Made by a program: the position numbers and the translations under genes. Shown piece after piece: positions 8,033 to 14,676 of a stretch of 18,893 bases of DNA. The stretch lies in contig UQRR01000039.1 in assembly GCA_900543455.1 (NCBI GenBank), forward strand, positions 1 through 18,893. Direction: 5' to 3'. Under the pieces are notes generated by a model. That model worked only from the letters and a program-made list of their open reading frames with translations, ran no database searches and was not told the DNA's origin. Position 1 is the stretch's first letter; the number at the start of each line of letters is the position of its first letter. This stretch comes from an uncultured Dialister sp. Its GTDB lineage: Bacteria > Bacillota > Negativicutes > Veillonellales > Dialisteraceae.

Positions 8033-9126
8033 CTTGCCAAATCATATAATACCTTCGCCACCTGATCCGCACTGCCGCTCGGAGCGACGCTGCAGGCATC
8101 TGCCATTTTCTTCCGAACGAGCGGGTCACGAAGGATAGCACGTACCGAGTCTGCGAGTTCTCCCCGCTTCACCCATTCCGCGCAGCCAAGGTTTTTCATA
8201 TGCATGGCATTCGCACGCTCCTGTCCGGGCAGCGTATTGACCAGCACCATGGGCAGATGCATCACCATCGCCTCTGTACACGTAAGTGCGCCCGGCTTTG
8301 TCACAAGGATCTCACTCCTTGCCATCATCTCTGCCACTTTATTTGTATAGCTGTGAAGCTCCACGGGATGCTTTAGCTTCTCGGCAAGAGCAGCCACTTT
8401 TTCGTAGAGACTGATATTCTTCCCGGTCACGACGATAAATTTCGAGATCTCTTCCACTTCATCGAGACGGGCGATATTATCCACGACATTACCGAGCCCG
8501 AGACCACCGCCCATGACGAGTACCGTCCCCTTTTCAAAGGGCTCTCTCTCCTTCGCTTTCTCGTAAAAAGCGCGGCGCACCGGGATACCTGTCACATGGA
8601 TGCGGCTGCCATCGATATCATACGTCTCCAGCAGGTCCTTCAGATCCGGCGTCGCGACACAATACCCGTCAAGATAGCGGTCGATCCAGAGCTGGTGGAT
8701 ATCGAAATCCGTGATCACGCCGAGCAGTGGGATCGAGATCGAGCCTTCCGCCTTCAGAAGGTCTGCTGCCCCTGCCGGGAAAGGATGCGTGAAGATCATC
8801 GCGTCCGGCTTCGTGGTCATGATGAGATTCTTCATCCTGCGCTTAAAGGAAAGGGATAGCATCTTCTGCGAGAGCTGCCCGAAGCGGCTACTCTGCGAAT
8901 CACTGTAGAGATGGTCATACATCTCCGGGAAGGCATCGATCATTTTGAGATAGCCGTCCTTGATGATATGGTCGATGGAGAAGAGATTGCTGGACACGAA
9001 GTCGAGCACCTGCACCGAGTCCGCAGGATGCGTGCGTTGGATTGCTTCCGCGATCGCACGCGCCGCCTGGCTGTGCCCCGTCCCGATGCTGGCCGTCATG
9101 ATGTAAAACTTACGAGCGATCTCCAT
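8023..9126 (-). CDS. Diacylglycerol glycosyltransferase-like protein (GT28, MGDG synthase/UgtP family)
   Basis: A 367-aa GT-B-fold enzyme of the MGDG-synthase/UgtP family, which transfers glucose or galactose from a UDP-sugar to diacylglycerol on the inner face of the membrane. Family marks: GTGHSQAARAIAEA (15-28, N-domain, lipid side), THPFPAG (113-119), ITDFDIHQLW (138-147), GGGLG (206-210), and the donor-binding stretch TKPGALTCTEA (276-286) followed by LPGQERANA (299-307). No signal peptide or membrane segment is seen. The start is supported by AAGGGAG 7 bases before ATG and an extended -10 promoter just upstream. The sugar donor and number of sugars added cannot be read from sequence. 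MurG is a relative, but the N-terminal GTGHSQAA motif and the TDF..H..W motif fit the glycolipid synthases. Confidence 0.85.
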   Translation of the reverse strand: MEIARKFYIMTASIGTGHSQAARAIAEAIQRTHPADSVQVLDFVSSNLFSIDHIIKDGYLKMIDAFPEMYDHLYSDSQSSRFGQLSQKMLSLSFKRRMKNLIMTTKPDAMIFTHPFPAGAADLLKAEGSISIPLLGVITDFDIHQLWIDRYLDGYCVATPDLKDLLETYDIDGSRIHVTGIPVRRAFYEKAKEREPFEKGTVLVMGGGLGLGNVVDNIARLDEVEEISKFIVVTGKNISLYEKVAALAEKLKHPVELHSYTNKVAEMMARSEILVTKPGALTCTEAMVMHLPMVLVNTLPGQERANAMHMKNLGCAEWVKRGELADSVRAILRDPLVRKKMADACSVAPSGSADQVAKVLYDLARKQ

Positions 9127-9160
9127 TTCGTTTCTCCCTTTCTATACGTTTCCACTTTCG

Positions 9161-9169
9161 ATTATATCA
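9161..9169 (-). promoter_or_regulatory. Extended -10 promoter of the glycosyltransferase gene
   Basis: The minus strand reads TGATATAAT, a perfect TATAAT with an extended-10 TG one base upstream. No good -35 is present at 16-18 bases, which is usual for extended -10 promoters. Expected transcription start is about 9154, giving a leader of about 28 bases before the ATG at 9126. Confidence 0.6.
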
Positions 9170-9208
9170 TAAAGGCGCAAATGGGCGGGGCTTGGGGTAC
9201 AAGTCGTA

Positions 9209-9293
9209 TCGAGCTATTCAAGAAAGGGCATGACGAAATCATGTATAAAAGTTCTTGTAAAATCTGCCTCTTCGATTGAATCAGTGTTTCCCC
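9209..9293. repeat. One-armed relative of the palindromic MITE-like element
   Basis: From CGAGCTATT (9210) to GTGTTTCCCC (9284-9293) this aligns without gaps over about 80 bases to the right half of the palindromic element at 15657-15818: GAGCTATTyAAG, then GAyTkAATCAGyGTTTCC. No matching left arm is found upstream, so it looks like a truncated copy, or one whose other half was lost when the glycosyltransferase promoter region formed. Confidence 0.65.
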
Positions 9294-9341
9294 AGGGATT
9301 AGGAGCGTCGTGTGACTCTGGTTCGAGCCACAGTCTGAACC

Positions 9342-9376
9342 AAAAAATCCCCTCACGGCTCATGCCGCAAGGGGAT
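9342..9376 (-). terminator. Rho-independent terminator of the HU gene
   Basis: On the minus strand a stem ATCCCCT.GCGGC / GCCG.GAGGGGAT with an ATGA loop is followed directly by TTTTTT. It lies about 14 bases after the HU stop codon. Confidence 0.9.
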
Positions 9377-9389
9377 CTCCTGTACCATC

Positions 9390-9707
9390 TTATTTCTTAG
9401 CTGCTTTCTTAGCTCTGGTTTTTTTAGCCGGTTTTACATTGACTTTTTCTTTCAGCTGTTTGGAAACGCGGAAAGCCGGAGTCTTGGAAGCCGGGATCTT
9501 GATGACTTCCTGCGTGGACGGGTTATGGCCTTCACGAGCTTTACGTTCACGGACTTCGAAAGTACCAAAGCCGATCAGCTGGACTTTTTCGCCTTTGGCA
9601 AGAGCACCGGATACGACATCGATGACAGCCTTGACTGCTTTTTCAGCATCTTTCTTGGTCATTTCTGCTTCCTGAGCGACAGCAGTGATGAGTTCTGTTT
9701 TGTTCAT
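9390..9707 (-). CDS. hup: HU-family DNA-binding protein with basic C-terminal tail
   Basis: Small nucleoid protein that bends and compacts DNA as a dimer. Residues 1-90 are a full HU fold: MNKTELITAVAQEAE at the start, GFGTFEVRERKAREG at 46-60, the arm with the intercalating proline (HNPSTQE, Pro63), and IPASKTPAFR at 71-80. It is 105 aa against about 90 for plain HU; the extra 15 residues (VKPAKKTRAKKAAKK) are a Lys/Ala-rich, histone-H1-like tail. The start at 9707 rather than the longer frame is set by AAAGGAGGATG about 7 bases upstream and by family alignment. A strong terminator follows. HU versus IHF cannot be separated firmly, but an HU homodimer is most likely. Confidence 0.95.
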   Translation of the reverse strand: MNKTELITAVAQEAEMTKKDAEKAVKAVIDVVSGALAKGEKVQLIGFGTFEVRERKAREGHNPSTQEVIKIPASKTPAFRVSKQLKEKVNVKPAKKTRAKKAAKK

Positions 9708-9793
9708 AACTAAACATCCTCCTTTAATAATGATGGCTTTTGCCAACAAAGAAGAGTGGTGCACAAGGCACACCGCTTCTCAGCTCCAATGGG

Positions 9794-10897
9794 CTAGGGG
9801 AGCGCTGATGTATCCGTCTTTCGGCAGAAATCCTGCCACAAGACCTGAGCCTCCTCGGGCGAGATGTCCATCAGGCTCTTCTCTCTCTGGAAAAGGCCCT
9901 TTTCAAAGGCTCTCAGCTGATCCATGACATATCTGGCGTAGCGATGGAGAGCCAGTTCAGGCTCTACCCCTTCTGCATTTATTACACGGTCTAACGCAAA
10001 AAGGAAACGCCCCGCCGAAAGCTCTTTGTCAATAGCTCCCTTCCCGTCTACGGCTGCCTTGATTTCTTCAGCACAAGACACAGGAAGTGCGCCACCCTCG
10101 AGGGCTTCTGTCAGTCCATGGGAACCAACTTTCCTTTGAATTATACATGCTAAAAGCAGACTTGGCAAGTCTTTTGAGACGCCGGAAAGCAGATATTTAC
10201 GGTTTTTTTCCAATCTTTTCCGTGTTTCCCAGTCCCCAAGGAGCTTTTTGGTCTCTTCCACTGTGATTTTCTCGAAAACGAAGGGATGCCGGCGGATCAT
10301 TTTCTCATTGATACCGTCTACGACATCCTGCATGGTGAAGAAGCCTTCCTTCTCCGCGAGGCGCGCATGAAAGACGATCTGCAGCAGCACATCGCCCAGC
10401 TCTTCTTTCAGGTTCACCATATCGTCCCTATCGATCGCATCGATCACTTCATAGACCTCCTGCAGGAAATAGGTGCGAAGCGATGTATGATCCTGCGCGC
10501 GATCCCAGGGGCAGCCGCCGGGTGCCAGCAGCGCATCCATTGTCTCTTCGAGCGGAGACAATGTGAATGGCGTAGGTTCTTTCCCCCTCGCTTTGCGACT
10601 GTCAAAAAGAAAGAGGAATGGCTCCTTCCCCTGGTCATGCCTGAATTCATCGATAGTAAGCCTTTGAATATGGCCTTCCGAAGAGAGAAGGATGAGTGTG
10701 CTCTCCTTCTCATACAGCATAGAAAGTCTCGATGACAGAATGGCCCTTCCCTCCTCTGTCACATCCTTCAGGATGAGAAGGTGCGGCAAAGTTAGGGAGA
10801 TCGACGCTGCCTCTTCCCCGCCTGCGATGGTCAGCGATTCATCCTCATGAAGCAGCCCCTTCATGGAAAGGAACGTGAGTGTTTGTTGTATAGTCAT
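9794..10897 (-). CDS. mazG: MazG-family nucleoside triphosphate pyrophosphohydrolase, short N-terminus
   Basis: House-cleaning enzyme that hydrolyses (d)NTPs to monophosphate and pyrophosphate. The MazG domain is intact: GCPWDRAQDHTSL at 128-140, catalytic acidic residues in EVYE (147-150) and EELGD (165-169), then LLQIVFHARLAEKEG. The second MazG-like half is degenerate: where family members show an EELGD-like motif it reads KELSAGRF. Residues 1-115 resemble the tail of the tetrapyrrole-methylase-like domain found before MazG in Clostridia and Bacilli (YEKESTLILLSSEG...LTIDEF), but the SAM-binding part is missing. The start at 10897 (367 aa) has GAGGTGA upstream and a promoter just before it; the longer open frame to 11059 crosses that promoter. 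Confidence 0.88.
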   Translation of the reverse strand: MTIQQTLTFLSMKGLLHEDESLTIAGGEEAASISLTLPHLLILKDVTEEGRAILSSRLSMLYEKESTLILLSSEGHIQRLTIDEFRHDQGKEPFLFLFDSRKARGKEPTPFTLSPLEETMDALLAPGGCPWDRAQDHTSLRTYFLQEVYEVIDAIDRDDMVNLKEELGDVLLQIVFHARLAEKEGFFTMQDVVDGINEKMIRRHPFVFEKITVEETKKLLGDWETRKRLEKNRKYLLSGVSKDLPSLLLACIIQRKVGSHGLTEALEGGALPVSCAEEIKAAVDGKGAIDKELSAGRFLFALDRVINAEGVEPELALHRYARYVMDQLRAFEKGLFQREKSLMDISPEEAQVLWQDFCRKTDTSALP

Positions 10898-10927
10898 TGG
10901 CATCACCTCGCTTGGATCTTTGCTGTC

Positions 10928-10936
10928 ATTATAGCA
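10928..10936 (-). promoter_or_regulatory. Extended -10 promoter of mazG
   Basis: The minus strand reads TGCTATAAT: a perfect TATAAT with an extended-10 TG. No convincing -35 is seen. The implied transcript starts near 10921, about 24 bases before the chosen ATG at 10897, which excludes the upstream start codons of the longer frame. Confidence 0.6.
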
Positions 10937-11032
10937 TAAAATGACCGGCTCTATTTCGATGGATCGCGGAAGAGGCTTCACAGAGCCCCCATCACTTTTT
11001 ATTCTTACGGTTAAGCGCCCTTTGCCCAAAAT

Positions 11033-11071
11033 AAAAATCCGTCCGTGACAGATCGTCATAGACGGATTTTT
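11033..11071 (-). terminator. Terminator of the infC-rpmI-rplT operon
   Basis: Perfect 11-bp stem AAAAATCCGTC / GACGGATTTTT with an inner TGAC/GTCA pairing, followed on the minus strand by ATTTT. It starts about 6 bases after the rplT stop. The A/T-flanked symmetry means it could act in both directions, but no gene converges on it. Confidence 0.9.
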
Positions 11072-11076
11072 ATGGA

Positions 11077-11427
11077 TTAAGCGTTTTTAGCTGCTTCGCA
11101 GATCTGGGTGAAGCCGGCCGGATCGCTGATAGCGAGTTCGGAGAGCATCTTACGGTTCACTTCGATACCAGCACGGGTCAGGCCAGCGATGAGCTTGCTG
11201 TAGGTCAGGCCGTTCTGACGAGCTGCTGCATTGATACGAACGATCCAGAGCTTACGGAATTCTCTCTTCTTGGATCTACGGTCTCTTCTAGCATAGTAGA
11301 GAGCCTTCATGACCAGTTCGTTTGCTTTTCTGAACTGGGTGTGACGAGCACCTCTGTAGCCCTTAGCCAGTTTCAGAATCTTCTTATGTCTTGCATGAGC
11401 GGTAACGCCGCTTTTTACTCTTGCCAT
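11077..11427 (-). CDS. rplT: 50S ribosomal protein L20 (bL20)
   Basis: A 116-aa bL20 of usual length. MARVKSGVTAHARHKKILKLAKGYRG and the FRKLWIVRINAAARQNGLTYS segment are the family signature. It binds 23S rRNA early in large-subunit assembly. In Firmicutes L20 also binds the leader of its own operon and represses it. The start is supported by AAGGAGG upstream. It is the last gene of the operon; a terminator follows closely. Confidence 0.98.
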   Translation of the reverse strand: MARVKSGVTAHARHKKILKLAKGYRGARHTQFRKANELVMKALYYARRDRRSKKREFRKLWIVRINAAARQNGLTYSKLIAGLTRAGIEVNRKMLSELAISDPAGFTQICEAAKNA

Positions 11428-11445
11428 TCTCTTATATCCTCCTTA

Positions 11446-11643
11446 TTAGCCGTTTGGAAGCAATCTTGCTACACGTTTGTAATCAGACTTGGAAACCAGT
11501 GCTGCTTTTCTGAAGTTTCTCTTTCTCTTCGGGGACTTCTTTTCGAGAATGTGGCTCTTGAATGCTTTGTTTCTCTTGAACTGACCGGATCCGGTTTCAG
11601 TAAAACGTTTTGCCGCAGCGCGACGGGTTTTCATTTTCGGCAT
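11446..11643 (-). CDS. rpmI: 50S ribosomal protein L35 (bL35)
   Basis: A 65-aa bL35 of exactly typical length: MPKMKTRRAAAKRFTETGSGQFKRNKAFKSHILEKKSPKRKRNFRKA. The ATG at 11643 has AAAGGAG 8 bases upstream, and the longer in-frame start 11 codons earlier lies across the infC stop and is rejected. It lies between infC (16-base gap) and rplT (18-base gap). Confidence 0.97.
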   Translation of the reverse strand: MPKMKTRRAAAKRFTETGSGQFKRNKAFKSHILEKKSPKRKRNFRKAALVSKSDYKRVARLLPNG

Positions 11644-11659
11644 TTTGTACTCTCCTTTG

Positions 11660-12169
11660 TTATGCTTTTGGGGCAACGATCATTGTCATGTTGCGCCCTT
11701 CTAATTTCGGTGGCTTTTCGCGAACAACGGTATCACCCAGTTCTTTAGCGAAACGGTCGAGAACATCCTGTCCAAGTTCTGGATGGGTCATTTCTCTGCC
11801 ACGGAACATGATGGTCACTTTGACTTTGTTTCCATCACCTAAGAAACGCTGCGCATTCTTCAGTTTGACAAAGAAATCATGGTCTTCGATATTGGGACGA
11901 AGCTTGACTTCTTTGATCTGGAATACTTTCTGTTTCTTCTTGGCTTCTTTATCACGTTTCTGCTGTTCATATCTGTATTTGCCATAGTTCATGATACGGC
12001 ATACGGGTGGACGGCCATTCGGTGCCACCTCTACGAGATCAAGTCCTTTTTCTTCCGCCATGCGAATCGCTTCATGGAGCGTCATGATCCCCAATTGTTC
12101 ATTTGCATCGCTGACGACACGCACCTCTCTGGCGCGGATCTGTTCATTGATGCGAAGTTCCTTACCTAT
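11660..12169 (-). CDS. infC: Translation initiation factor IF-3 (probable AUA start codon)
   Basis: IF-3 binds the 30S subunit and proofreads the start codon and initiator tRNA. The N-terminal domain (INEQIRAREVRVVSDANEQLGI) and C-terminal domain (KEVKLRPNIEDHDFFVKLKNAQRFLGDGNKVKVTIMFRGREM) are complete. The start I choose is ATA at 12169-12167, giving 169 aa beginning (M)GKELRINEQ, in register with Bacillus IF-3. GGAGG lies 8 bases before ATA. The candidate ATGs upstream (12196, 12220) have no ribosome binding site, and the second sits inside the leader hairpin. The GTG at 12178 overlaps the Shine-Dalgarno itself. Rare AUU/AUA/AUC starts are a known infC feature, used for IF-3 autoregulation. 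First gene of the infC-rpmI-rplT operon. Confidence 0.93.
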   Translation of the reverse strand: MGKELRINEQIRAREVRVVSDANEQLGIMTLHEAIRMAEEKGLDLVEVAPNGRPPVCRIMNYGKYRYEQQKRDKEAKKKQKVFQIKEVKLRPNIEDHDFFVKLKNAQRFLGDGNKVKVTIMFRGREMTHPELGQDVLDRFAKELGDTVVREKPPKLEGRNMTMIVAPKA

Positions 12170-12310
12170 TCTTTTCACCTCCGAAATAGAAATCATTGCA
12201 AGTGTAAAGGCGGACAGCATGTGCCGTCCGCCTTGAGTTCATACGTAAACCTTAGTAGCCTGCGCCATGTAAGGTGAGAAGCGGATGACTTCTGCTTGCA
12301 ATCAATTACA
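12170..12310 (-). promoter_or_regulatory. Structured leader of the infC operon (candidate L20-type leader)
   Basis: About 140 bases between the predicted transcription start and the infC start hold three stem-loops: AGAAG/CTTCT (near 12279-12295), ACCTTA/TAAGGT (about 12249-12275), and a 12-bp stem at 12207-12234 (AAGGCGGAC with GTCCGCCTT, ACAT loop). Firmicutes infC-rpmI-rplT leaders are often controlled by L20 through such structures. I cannot show that the L20-binding mimic of 23S rRNA is present, and the hairpin nearest infC lacks a clean U-run. Confidence 0.5.
12207..12234 (-). promoter_or_regulatory. Strong hairpin just upstream of infC
   Basis: A 12-bp near-perfect stem (AAGGCGGAC + GGC, ACAT loop, GCT + GTCCGCCTT), ending about 37 bases before the ATA start. 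The sequence after it (TACACTTGCA) has no continuous T-run, so it is a weak terminator at best. It may be an attenuator or a protein-binding helix in the leader. Confidence 0.6.
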
Positions 12311-12316
12311 AGGGAT

Positions 12317-12345
12317 ATGATACTACAGAAATCAGTGCGCGTCAA
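12317..12345 (-). promoter_or_regulatory. Sigma-A-type promoter of infC-rpmI-rplT
   Basis: Minus strand -35 TTGACG (12345-12340), a spacer of exactly 17 bases, and -10 TATCAT (12322-12317). The start would be near 12310. Confidence 0.8.
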
Positions 12346-12422
12346 GTAAAAAAATAAAGGTTGTCGGATTCAGGGTTAGCCCCTCGGGCAGCTCCGTCCA
12401 CTAATTATGAATGAAAGCTTTG

Positions 12423-12457
12423 CGCGAATGAGGAATTAGGAATGAGGAATTAGGAAT
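12423..12457 (+). repeat. Heptamer tandem array, GAGGAAT/TAGGAAT type
   Basis: Five exactly phased 7-base units: CGCGAAT, GAGGAAT, TAGGAAT, GAGGAAT, TAGGAAT. It is a G-for-A variant of the GAGAAAT/TAGAAAT arrays at 14744-14774, 15589-15616 and 15865-15899. Confidence 0.85.
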
Positions 12458-12480
12458 GGTGGTGCCCTGAGCTGGCATTC

Positions 12481-12553
12481 CAGTCACAAGTCACTTGAGA
12501 CTCCTAATCCCTAGCCCCTAGCCCCCAGCCCCTAGTCACCAGCCACAAATCAC
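12481..12553 (-). repeat. Heptamer tandem array, GTGACTA/GGGATTA type, at the phoR stop
   Basis: Ten phased plus-strand units: CAGTCAC, AAGTCAC, TTGAGAC, TCCTAAT, CCCTAGC, CCCTAGC, CCCCAGC, CCCTAGT, CACCAGC, CACAAAT, then CAC. The TGA stop of phoR (12552-12550) falls in the last unit, as for rarA. Confidence 0.85.
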
Positions 12554-14493
12554 TTTTTCTTCTTTTCTTCCTTCTTCCGTCCCTTCTCTTTCTTTTCTTT
12601 TTCTTTCTTCGGCTTCTTGACCTTATGGTGTACGTCTTTTCCCGCCTTTTCGCCTTTGACATCACCCGCAGCTTCGATGGCCTTTCTGTCTTCTTCGGCT
12701 TCTTCGGCGGCAAGACGGCCGGACTCTGCGTCTGCCGCTTCCTGCTTTGCCGTCATGGCTTCGGCCTGCTCTCGATCCACGTCGCCTTCGCTCATTCTGG
12801 GCAGGATGACGGTGACGGTCGTGCCTTCCCCTTCGGTACTTTCGATAGAGAGCATGCCTTTGTGCTTTTCTACGATATGCTTACAGATGGCAAGTCCGAG
12901 TCCGCTGCCGCCGGTCGCTTTGTTGCGGCTCTCTTCGGCGCGGTAGAAGCGCTCAAAGACGCGCCCCTGCTTATCCTTCGGAATGCCGATACCTGTATCC
13001 GATACCGTGAGGATCATCTTATCCTCCCCTTCCGGTGAGAGGCGTGCGTATACATCCCCGCCTTCATGGTTGTACTTCACTGCATTGTCCAAGAGATTCA
13101 TAATGAGCTCGGAGAGAAGTGCCGCATTGCCATAGGTGTAAAGCGGGTCTGTATCCACATGTACCTTGACATGCTTGGCATCTGCCTGCGGAGAAATGAG
13201 ATCGGCTGCATACCGCACAAGGCTGTCCACAGAGACAGTCTTCCATGTGATGGTGGTCTCTGTCTCCTCGATCTTGGAAAGATGCATGATGGTATCGATC
13301 AGTGTCAGCATCCGTTGTGATTCATTCACGATGCGGCTGCCGAAGAGACGCACATCCTCCGGCTTCTGGTACATGCCATTGGCAATCATTTCTGCAAACC
13401 CGCTGATGGAAGTCAGCGGTGTCTTCAACTCGTGCGAAACATTGGCGGAAAATTCGCGGCGCATTTTTTCAGCCATGTAGGAAGCCGTCATATCACGAAG
13501 TACGATGAGAAGACCGGATTCTCCGTCAGTGAGTTCGATCCGATTCATGACCATGCGGAAGGGCTTATCAAAGAGGCACATGGTGTACTCCTGCTTCCCC
13601 TCGCTGTGGTAGGCTTTGCCGATGACGCGAAGCCAGTCCTCATCATGATACAGGCTTGCTATACGGCGGAAGCGCTTGTTTTCGTTCGGATGGAAAATAT
13701 CTTCGATCGTCTTATTGTAATCGATGATCTCTCGGCTACCATTCAGAAGGATGATGCCGTCTGTGATGGTGTCGACCACGATGCGGATCGTATTTCTTTC
13801 CTCTTCGATATCTTCCATATAATTCTCGATATCCTTGTGCTGCTCTTCGACCTTGCGGATGAGGGGACGCAGCTCCTTATATTCAGGAGGCAGCGCGTCT
13901 ACCTTTTCCCCCTTCATGATACGCTGCACGAGCTCTCCCAAAAGATGGAAGGGCTTCAAAATGTTTTCCGTCTCCCGTTCCGCCGCAGCCAGACAGCCTA
14001 CGGTGAAGACCAGAAGGAAGATGAAGATCTCCGGCAAGTAGGAGGAGTAGCCTTTGTAATTCACCATGCGTCCGCTTGAAAGCCGGAGTACCGTGCCGTC
14101 ATCTGCTCTGACGGCATAATAGCTCTTCGGCTTGTCAAAGGAGTCCTTATGCACTTCGTGTCCACTGCCTGTCGCAAATGCCGCCTTCACTTCGCCGCTT
14201 GCCTTGTAATCCTCCTCTTTGTGGTCACTGTCATAGATGACAGAGCCATCGGTATCGAGCCAGACAATGTGAATGGCACGTTCATTGTCTTTGAAAATCC
14301 AGTCCAGATACTCGATGCTGCTCTCTTCCCTGTCTCTGGAAATCGCACCGGAAACGACACGCGCCGTGCGCCCGAGCTCTGCACTGATCTGCTCCTGCAT
14401 CCCCTGGTAATATAAGATGGCCGAGAGTATAAACGTCACGACCACGGATATGATGCCCATAAAGAGCAGACTTTTATAAATTCTTCCTCTCAT
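12550..14493 (-). CDS. phoR: Sensor histidine kinase, PhoR-like, with long charged C-terminal tail
   Basis: Membrane histidine kinase, probably sensing phosphate status with the neighbouring regulator and pst transporter. TM1 at about 9-30, an extracytoplasmic segment to about 150, TM2 at 152-171, a HAMP-like linker, then a PAS-like domain at about 232-335. HisKA carries the phospho-acceptor His354 (SHELKTPLTSISG). The HATPase domain has the N box NLLDNAVKYN (466-475), DTGIGIP (499-505), F box VFERFYRAE and GSGLGLAI (529-536). The kinase core ends near 565 (TVTVILPR). About 80 more residues follow, first Glu/Ala-rich, then Lys-rich, ending in KKEEKKKK; this tail is unusual. The start is supported by TAGGAG upstream. 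WalK-like kinases share this layout; the PhoR name rests on context. It is separated from phoB by 347 bases of repeats. Confidence 0.85.
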   Translation of the reverse strand: MRGRIYKSLLFMGIISVVVTFILSAILYYQGMQEQISAELGRTARVVSGAISRDREESSIEYLDWIFKDNERAIHIVWLDTDGSVIYDSDHKEEDYKASGEVKAAFATGSGHEVHKDSFDKPKSYYAVRADDGTVLRLSSGRMVNYKGYSSYLPEIFIFLLVFTVGCLAAAERETENILKPFHLLGELVQRIMKGEKVDALPPEYKELRPLIRKVEEQHKDIENYMEDIEEERNTIRIVVDTITDGIILLNGSREIIDYNKTIEDIFHPNENKRFRRIASLYHDEDWLRVIGKAYHSEGKQEYTMCLFDKPFRMVMNRIELTDGESGLLIVLRDMTASYMAEKMRREFSANVSHELKTPLTSISGFAEMIANGMYQKPEDVRLFGSRIVNESQRMLTLIDTIMHLSKIEETETTITWKTVSVDSLVRYAADLISPQADAKHVKVHVDTDPLYTYGNAALLSELIMNLLDNAVKYNHEGGDVYARLSPEGEDKMILTVSDTGIGIPKDKQGRVFERFYRAEESRNKATGGSGLGLAICKHIVEKHKGMLSIESTEGEGTTVTVILPRMSEGDVDREQAEAMTAKQEAADAESGRLAAEEAEEDRKAIEAAGDVKGEKAGKDVHHKVKKPKKEKEKKEKGRKKEEKKKK

Positions 14494-14585
14494 GTGTTTC
14501 TCCTACGTGAGTTGTATTAGCAGAAATATAAAATAGAGCAGCATGGCCGCCTATGCATGCCCCATAGGTAATAGGTTCTAAATCA

Positions 14586-14676
14586 GGGATTAGGGATGAG
14601 TGGCCTTGAGTGACTTGTGACTGGTGACTGGTGACTGGTGACTAGTGACTAGTGACTAGTGGCTAGGGATTAGGTT
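14586..14676 (+). repeat. Longest heptamer array, GTGACTA/GGGATTA type
   Basis: Thirteen consecutive 7-base units without a phase slip: GGGATTA, GGGATGA, GTGGCCT, TGAGTGA, CTTGTGA, CTGGTGA three times, CTAGTGA twice, CTAGTGG, CTAGGGA, TTAGG. Identical central units with diverged ends suggest expansion by slippage. Confidence 0.9.

Larger units (their letters stand above)
12373..12553 (+). repeat. Composite intergenic repeat, copy at the 3' end of phoR
   Basis: Plus-strand module order: GGGTTAGCCCCTCGGGC (12373-12389), ATGAAAGC (12411-12418), GAGGAAT/TAGGAAT heptamers (12423-12457), GGTGGTGC (12458-12465), and reverse-oriented GTGACTA-type heptamers (12481-12553). The same modules occur in the same order, inverted, at 14586-14826 on the other side of phoR. 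Together with the infC leader and promoter it accounts for the whole gene-free stretch 12170-12549. Confidence 0.7.

Noticed and set aside
9300..9345. Possible tRNA fragment (GGTTCGAGCC looks like a T-loop)
   Set aside because: No anticodon arm, D-arm or acceptor stem can be built around it; the segment folds instead as a simple GACTcTGG/CCAcAGTC hairpin.
10898..11059. N-terminal extension of MazG from an upstream start at 11059
   Set aside because: It would cross an extended -10 promoter and part of the rplT terminator, has no ribosome binding site, and its sequence is not family-like.
12170..12220. Longer IF-3 starting at ATG 12220 or 12196
   Set aside because: No ribosome binding site; 12220 lies in the leader hairpin; the added residues do not match IF-3.
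14586..14676. CRISPR array
   Set aside because: The units are 7 bases with no spacers and no cas genes nearby; this is a plain tandem repeat.
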